A DNA stretch of 64,000 bases from Pyropia yezoensis (lineage: Eukaryota > Rhodophyta > Bangiophyceae > Bangiales > Bangiaceae). The translations under genes and the position numbers were made by a program. Positions 57,908-64,000 of the stretch are shown in pieces. The stretch lies in NCBI GenBank assembly GCA_009829735.1, contig CM020618.1:25207122-25271121 (forward strand), in the 5' to 3' direction. The notes beneath the pieces are model-generated. The model was not told the DNA's origin and ran no database searches. It saw nothing but the letters and a program-made list of their open reading frames with translations. Positions within the stretch are counted from its first letter, which is position 1, and the number at the start of each line of letters is the position of its first letter.

Positions 57908-58591
57908 CCACTTGTGAAAAACTGGTGTCAGACGGATAGTGAATGTGGGGGCGGAGGAAGGTGGCCAGGAAGAATACACCGGTGCCGCCGCCCACTACAG
58001 CCAGCGACTGCCCCAAAGAGGGTGTGGATGGAAAAGAAAGGGGACAGAGAGTGCAGAGGGGAAGCAATCGGGGGGGGGCAGGGCTCTGAATCGGTGGCTG
58101 TCGCGACAGCAGTGTCGATCCAGCCGCGGGGTGCACGCACTGCTTCGTTGCATGGCCCGCGCTGCGGGACCGTGCAATACACAGAACGGACCGATCCTAC
58201 ACGGAAACCCGAAGCCACCCTCTCATATGTACAGTACAGTGTATTCCACCCCCGTGATCGAAGCCCGCAAGATTGTACACTGTGAAACACGTCTGTACGA
58301 GGCACTGTAGTGCCACACGTTCATTGCTGCAGAATCAGTCCGCGCCTCGCGCGAGAGTACGTACCGCAGTCGAACGATTGTCACAGCGTTGATTGTTTGC
58401 ACCATCCGTCCGTGCTCAACGACACCCGCGCGAGGCGGACGTCGAGCCCTGTCCCGACGCAGATCAGACTCGACCCCCCGGGGATCGTCCCTCATATCGA
58501 CTCGTCCGGCTCTGGTGCACGACGTCGAGGACCACCGGTGGCCCTCGACGTGGTGGGGACTGCACTGGTGCTCGCTACCCGCAAGGTCACC
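57908..58591. other. upstream region of the receptor-like gene
   Basis: No gene was recognised and no clear TATA box. The frame upstream of the start codon at 58592 is open for some distance but has no ATG. Confidence 0.4.
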
Positions 58592-60764
58592 ATGAAGACG
58601 CACGGCTGGGCCCCGCCGCTGCCTCTTTTCCCGCTTGTCCTTGTGCTTGGGACCGTGGGCATGGCGCACATTGCGCCTGCCATGGCCCACTGCCTGGCCC
58701 GCCTAGACACCCACCCCGCTGAGTTTGACGTCTGCAAGCGAGGCGGCACCCACTGCTTCCTCTTCCTCGCGGAGCCCCCCATGGTTTTTGTGGATGGGGC
58801 CACTGGAGCAGCCACTCCCACTGACGGCGACGCCCCCCCCGGCATCCGCTCCCCCTTTCCCTGTGCAGAGGCCGCGAGGTTGCACGGCGTGGCGGGCGCC
58901 AGCTTTGACCTCCACGGCGCCCACGGGCTTTGGCCCTCCAACACGGACCTGTGCGTCTATGCGGGCAGCCCGGAAGAGTGCACCTTTACTGCCATGGTCG
59001 CTTACCTCCTCAACGTCAAGATTCCTAGCCACCCGGCGTTTGGGATGGCGTTGGGCACAGCGGGGATGCTCGTGCAGGTGGAAAAGCGGCTCCCGCAGGC
59101 CATCCCATCCATACCCATTTACGAGGTACGTACTGTCTCGACTGTCGCGGTGCCTGAGAGCCAGTGCTGAAGGGCTGTATCGTGCCGGCCATACACCCTG
59201 GACCTCCCCCTGTTCACTCAATACTAACGCTGTGGTGGGTGTATGTCTTTCCGCGTTCCTGCCATACACGCTGCTTCGTTGTTCTGCTTGGTGTTTGTGG
59301 CCGCCGATCCATTCCCCATATTCTGGATGGGGTGTTTTCAGGATCAGCTCTTTCTCGTGCAACGCAAGAGACAGACCGGTACGGATCGCAGCAAGAACAC
59401 GTTTTTTCAGCCCCTTGAGATGCAGGCTTGGCTGTGCGTGGTGCTGGTTTTTCTGTTTCTATACGGCGTCATTGCGGCGGTGTCCTACGGCTATCCCCAC
59501 GCGCGTAATGACCCGGTCGCTGGATGGGGCAACTCGCAGCTCTGGCTGTTCAATTTGTACGTTTGGCGGGCTTGACCACTCTTGAAACCTATTTTCCCAT
59601 CTCGAGTGCAGGTCACGCATTTGGTAGGGCGCCCCTCCCACGAGCCACTCCTCACGCTCGAGCCCTCATTTCACTTGAGAGCCCCCTGCTTGTCCTGTTT
59701 GGCACGCGACGACCCCCCCCGTCCCCCTTTCCCCCCCCTCCAGCCTGCGCAACACCGTGGGTGGGGAGCTCAGTCCTGCTGAAGCGGATTGGGCGCCCAC
59801 GCGCGGCGTGCTCCTCTCCACCCCGTGGGTGCTGGCGGGTGTGGTCCTCATTTTCTACGAAGGCGCATTCATTGCCGAGCAGCTCCGGCCGACGCTGTCC
59901 ACCACGATCCGTGGGCAGGACCTGGACCACCTGTGCCACTTTACGGTCAAGATCGAGACGGCAACGGAGGATGTTTTCTTGAAGCTAGCCAACACGGGCA
60001 GCTCCCGGCCGGTCGACCTGTCCCGCCTAGACGCAGACCGGCGGCGGCTGCAGGTGTGGAACTCGTGCGACACCATTGCCGGGTGCTTGCGGCAGGTGGA
60101 GGCTGCGGCGCCCAACCCGCATTGTCCCAACCGCGGCGCTTCGGCGACAACAGACTACTACGTGACCTGGGGCGCCGCCGTCCGGTACGCCTTTCGCCAG
60201 GAGCCCGACCTGTGTCATCGGCTGGAGGTGGTGGACCTCCTTGCAGACGCAGAGGGGGACCTGCCCATCCAACAGTTTGACCTCGGCTGGATGTTTGCCA
60301 ATCTGTCTCGTGAGGAGCGCGTAGCGGCCGCGGTCCCTGCCGACGCAGCCGCCGCTGTCCGTGACTTCCAGCAGCTGGAGGCGCGCCGCAACGAGATCAA
60401 CGCTGGCTTCCTACGGGGCCGCATGAGTGGCGACACGCGGGCAATGTCCCCCTATTTTCGTGCCAAGCACATCCCCTGCAGCCCGCCGGGCGGCGGTCAA
60501 ATCCTCTTTGAGCACGTGTTCGGCCCGCTGGTCGTGGCGATGTCCATGGCCCTCGTCCTTGCGGCCGTGCTGTTTGCGCTGTACCCCCGGTTGGTCCAAC
60601 ACGCGGCCGAGGTGGACAAGGGCAACGCCGCGGCTGCTGCCGCGGCTGCAGCCGCGGCGGCTACCGCGGCGGCCGCCGCGGCTGCCGCGGCGGCCGCTGC
60701 CGCCGAGGCAGTGCCAGCGCCTGCTTCGGCAGAGGTTTCTGGTTCTGCCGTCCATGAGGAGTAG
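58592..60764 (+). CDS. ionotropic glutamate receptor-like membrane protein, three exons
   Basis: Exons 58592-59125, 59342-59556 and 59744-60764 join in frame to 589 residues. Introns are GTACGT...TTTTCAG (216 bp, phase 0) and GTACGT...CCCTCCAG (187 bp, phase 2). The ATG has a good context (TCACCATGA) and is the only one in frame. Residues 1-32 are a signal peptide. A Cys-rich extracellular part follows. M1 is at about 207-228 (FFQPLEMQAWLCVVLVFLFL), a short pore-like loop at 240-258, M3 at about 273-296 ending FYEGAFIAEQLRPTL, then a large second extracellular lobe with YAFRQE, M4 at about 510-532, and a poly-Ala C-terminus. This S1-M1-P-M3-S2-M4 order is that of ionotropic glutamate receptors. 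The usual SYTANLAAF motif is strongly altered, as in divergent insect-type IRs. Ligand and ion selectivity cannot be read off. An unrelated membrane protein is possible. Confidence 0.6.
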
Positions 60765-62678
60765 CCGTTTGGGGAGCCTGGGGGTGGCAACGCACCTGCC
60801 AGCACGCCCAAGCGGGAGTTTGGGCGACAGGCGGGTCTTGGTTGCTGCCAAGGGCTGAGATTGGCGGTGGGGCGCACACGGGGAGGCACACCTGGAGGGT
60901 TCACCAGTGAGATGGGCCCAACCTCAGTGCGGAAGGGGCGGGGAAGGAAGGTAAGGGCTGTCGAGCTGGGTAGAGTAGGGGGGGGGGGAGGGGGACAGGA
61001 GAAAGGAAGGAAGTACCAGTGAGGTGGAGGTGCAACCGGGTGGACGCAGCGGCAGGAGGCGCTGGAAATGGGGACATGCCAAGAGCCGTGTGAGGCGCGT
61101 GGCAACGGCGAGGGATATGAGCACAGGGGGATGAGGTGCGGCGGGCGGCCGCGGTGCCCACCGCAGACCGCAGGTGCCTGGGACGCCACTTCTGCCGCCC
61201 CCCACACCGACAGCAACCGCCCACCCACCAATAATGTCATGGCCGCGGCAGTCGTGCTAGTGGCGGAGGCGGTGGCGCCGCCGCTGCCAATAGGTGCCCC
61301 CCCCCCCCCTTCCCCCCCCCCCAACCGCCGCCACCACCCCCGCCACTGTCGGCCACCCCCACCCCAGCTCCAAAAGCCGCCGAACAGCGCCGGGTGGGAC
61401 AGCAACGGCTTCCACGGGGACTCTGGCCAATGTGCACGTGACGGCACCCCCCCCCCCCCCCCCCCCGCCGCCCAAGGACGAGCAAGCCGCTCTCAGCCCC
61501 GCGGCCACGTGACGCCGCCGTCGCCGGTGCCGTCGTGGTCCCCACTGACCCACTGCTGCCACTGCAGCTGTCGTTGCCCACTGCCGCAGCCGCTGGTGGT
61601 GGCTGCCAGCGACAGTGGAGCGCAGGTGGCGGCAAGGGGGGGGAGGCCGAGGTGGGAAAGGGAGAAGGGTAGGGGGGGGTGCGCGGGAGCGGGGAGGGGG
61701 GGGAGAGACGAGAGGCGGGGCCGCTGCTTGTCTTGGCTGCCTGCGCCCGGGTGGAGAGGCCAACACGGGCTTCCTCCCCGCAACCGAGGGGCCGCTGGCG
61801 CCCCTGACGCCGCCGCTACGACCATCTCGGTAGCGAACCGCCCCTGCGGCGGGGGATGCCAAGGGGAGCACCAACGGGCGGCAGGCTGGCGACGCGGCCA
61901 TGTCGGCGGGCACCGTGGGTGGCGGGGAGACAAACCGCGTTGGCCGCCGCGGCCGCCACCGAGGCGGACCCCCGCCTCTGCCACAGCAAAGACGGACCTC
62001 CGCCGCGGGTGGCAATTGCCCAGCTGGCAAGCGCGTCGAGGCGGCCGCGGTGGAGCCGCGAACGTCCGAGGGGGGCCCCGCCGCAAACGCCGATGACGGA
62101 GCCAGCTGCAGCTGGTATGTTCTGGGGCGTTCTCCCATTCTTTTTTTTTTTTGACGCGTGTGGTCTTCAGTCCCACACTGAACGATACTCGCAGCGACAC
62201 GTTTACTTGGCATGCAATTCCCGCTGGCGACCAAAGACCATCACGACACAGACACCACCTGCCTCGCCCCTCTCCATCCTTGCCTTTCCAAACACGTCCC
62301 TGTCTCCCGACACGCAGGGGCGCTCCCAAAGTGCCGACACGTGCTAATCAAGCGCGGGCCAAACAAGCCCGACCTGGCTCCACCTCCTCCCACAGTTCCT
62401 TCCCTCCATCGCAGCGCTCTCACCGCAGACCCCGCAGCGACACGGAAGGAGCAGCTCCATCGGGGGTCAACTACTGACCGCCGCCGGCCGGCAACGCCCG
62501 TCCTGACGCGACCCCAACTTTGCCCATGTTCCGAGCGTCAACGTCCGTGCCCTCGTCGACTGCGGCCAACTATTGGGGTGAGCACGCCTCGCGCGGGCGG
62601 CGACGGCGGGCCCGCCGAGGGCCTCTCCACCCACCCCCGGGCGCGGGCACCCCACGGGATGAGTGAACGACGCGGTGG
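60765..62678. other. no gene recognised; homopolymer-rich GC sequence
   Basis: Long frames on both strands are Pro/Gly/Ala-rich and follow base composition. Poly-C runs occur at 61302-61322 (interrupted) and 61447-61466 (20 C), a poly-T run near 62142-62152, and G-runs near 60981-60996 and 61670-61700. Confidence 0.5.
61447..61466 (+). repeat. poly-C tract, 20 bases
   Basis: Twenty uninterrupted C. The length is likely unstable and hard to sequence. Confidence 0.95.
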
Positions 62679-63539
62679 CTATAATGGCCCTTCCAAGTGT
62701 GGCAGCACGTACGGCCAGCCGGGGCTCGGTGACGGCGGGTCGGACGTGCCGGAGGGGCCCCGCGGCGGGGTGAGCGGCGGCTGCCCGCCCCACGCCCGTG
62801 CACCCGTCACCGCCCAGTCAGGGGAGTCCGTCCAACGAAACTGAGGAGGCGCCGGGAAGACAGGCCGGGGAGGGGTTCGTGCGAGCGGGCGAGGCATCGG
62901 TGGCGGCGGCGGCAGCGGCGGCGGCGACCGCGGCGGCGGCGGCGGCGGCGAAGGCGGGGTCGGCGGCGTTGACCTCCACGACGTTGATTGCCACATCGGC
63001 AGCGTGGGCGCAGTCATGTCAATGTAGGCGCAGCCGCAAGCCGGTAGCGTCAGAAGCGTCGCAGTTCCCGCTGCGCTACACGCACGAGTCAGCTGCGCGC
63101 AGGGGGCAAGCACCAAGAACGTCGGTGAGGCGGCCATTGCCACGCGACCAGCGGTGGGGACGAACTGGTGCACACCAGCGGTACTTGTCACATGATGAGT
63201 CCGTAAGAACGAGGGTGTGACACCGACAGCAGCGGGCCAGGCTTGCGTCCAGACCTGAATTGCCTGCGGTAGGACGCCGGCCCCCGCCATCCTACCTGCG
63301 GCACTCCCCATGATTGGCACACGCCACGAAGGAATGCCGCCGTCCACCGCCGCCGCGTCATTCCAGTGCAACCATTGATGGTCCGCGACAGGTACGCCAC
63401 CAGCTTCATCGCGAGGTGCCCTTTCCCCCCAGCCGCCGCTACCACCGTAAGCACCGCTCCGATCAGGGTGCTCCATGTTGCAAAGCAGGGTAGCGGGTGG
63501 GACGGCCTTCCTGACGGCACCCAGGGCGTTTTTTGTCAC
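62679..63539 (-). other. open frame with Pro/Ser-rich block, coding doubtful
   Basis: A minus-strand frame of 286 codons, with a Pro-rich block (PPSPPPPPPRSPPPLPPPPP) opposite a GGC-repeat (62895-62965). Such blocks occur in cell-wall glycoproteins of algae, but no signal peptide or other domain supports this. It may be a by-product of the triplet repeat. Confidence 0.2.
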
Positions 63540-63639
63540 CCGCCGCTATTGGTGGTAGGCATGGGTGCGTGGACGTGCTGTCGGTGCACTACGCGAAGGT
63601 TGTCAGTCGTTAAGAAAAGTCATTAAACGAAAGTCGTTA

Positions 63640-63661
63640 AACGATCGTTATAACGATCGTT
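63640..63661. repeat. perfect 22-bp palindrome
   Basis: Two copies of AACGATCGTT joined by AT read the same on both strands. Several TCGTTAA and CATTAAACG motifs precede it (63605-63640), in an AT-richer island within GC-rich DNA. Confidence 0.9.
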
Positions 63662-64000
63662 ATATCGTGAAGGCACTCTGCCGAGAACTCCTTGAAGTCG
63701 TTAAGTTCATGGCCTGGCGTATTTACTTGTTAGGCAATGCACTTCTGGAGGACAGCGCTGCTTGTGCTCACAGTCCAAGAAGTCAGGGTCCGGATTGCTT
63801 CCTTTGCCTCTCACCTGCGTGCGCGTCTGCGACCGGCGAGCCCACCGGGACAGGCATCCCCACTGCTTTTCCTTTTTGTCACTTTTGGTCGCATATGAGC
63901 AGCTAGAGGGATCTGTGGTCTGCCTTTCAAATACTTAGCGACCACGTGCTGGACGGCCATGGAAAGGCAACCAACTCTTGGTTTGCAGTCTACCAAACTT

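Noticed and set aside
1-64000. CRISPR array, prophage or bacterial operon
   Set aside because: Repeats are 453-bp head-to-tail units without spacers, genes have spliceosomal introns, and mobile elements are LTR retrotransposons.

Overview
The window is eukaryotic nuclear DNA, GC-rich, and dominated by repeats. It has Ty3/gypsy LTR retrotransposons with chromodomains (chromoviruses), a long satellite array of about 453 bp units, and one convincing three-exon host gene with GT-AG introns and long pyrimidine tracts. No organism can be named from the sequence; a GC-rich alga or other protist fits best (inference). Several poly-C/poly-A frameshifts, a run of exactly 500 N, and satellite units that differ mainly by small deletions suggest a draft assembly, so isolated frameshifts should be read with caution.

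Layout. 1-1303: satellite units, entered by element A (5' LTR 1304-1874, gag, protease), which ends at the N-gap 4707-5206. 5207-18700: about 29 near-identical satellite units, then decayed units to about 19920 and again at 23220-25400; a piece of an LTR sits inside one unit (23877-24051). 21637-22831 (-): a decayed relative of the antisense gene of element C. 25995-29520 (-): element B, a 5' LTR-gag-protease fragment. 29612-31549 (-): remnant of a second element D copy (D2), with LTR, primer site and an intact double zinc-finger gene. 31950-54323 (+): an unrecognised, probably spliced gene E, split by element D (35021-53348), which is itself split by element C (36503-47245). 54529-57907: minisatellite, inverted repeats and a probable small DNA transposon. 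58592-60764 (+): a secreted/membrane protein with the layout of an ionotropic glutamate receptor. 60765-64000: GC-rich sequence without a recognisable gene.

Two retrotransposon families are present. A, B and C share the primer-binding site TGGTGGAGCAGCAGGGGA, LTRs that start TGTRGCA, and gag proteins ending in GNE. Their gag and pol are separate reading frames, overlapping as ATGA in B and about 9 nt apart in C. C is full length and young (3 differences between its 364-bp LTRs) but carries stop codons and a destroyed reverse-transcriptase motif. It also has an intact antisense gene of 789 codons between pol and the 3' LTR. D and D2 share LTRs that start TGTAAGG and a primer site starting TGGTAGCT. 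Both carry an extra gene upstream of gag encoding two JAZ/U1-type C2H2 zinc fingers. In both copies this gene appears to be expressed from a spliced mRNA whose AUG is made at the splice junction (A|TG), downstream of an ATG-free leader. The best candidates for something undescribed are this zinc-finger gene with its split start codon, and the antisense gene family of element C.
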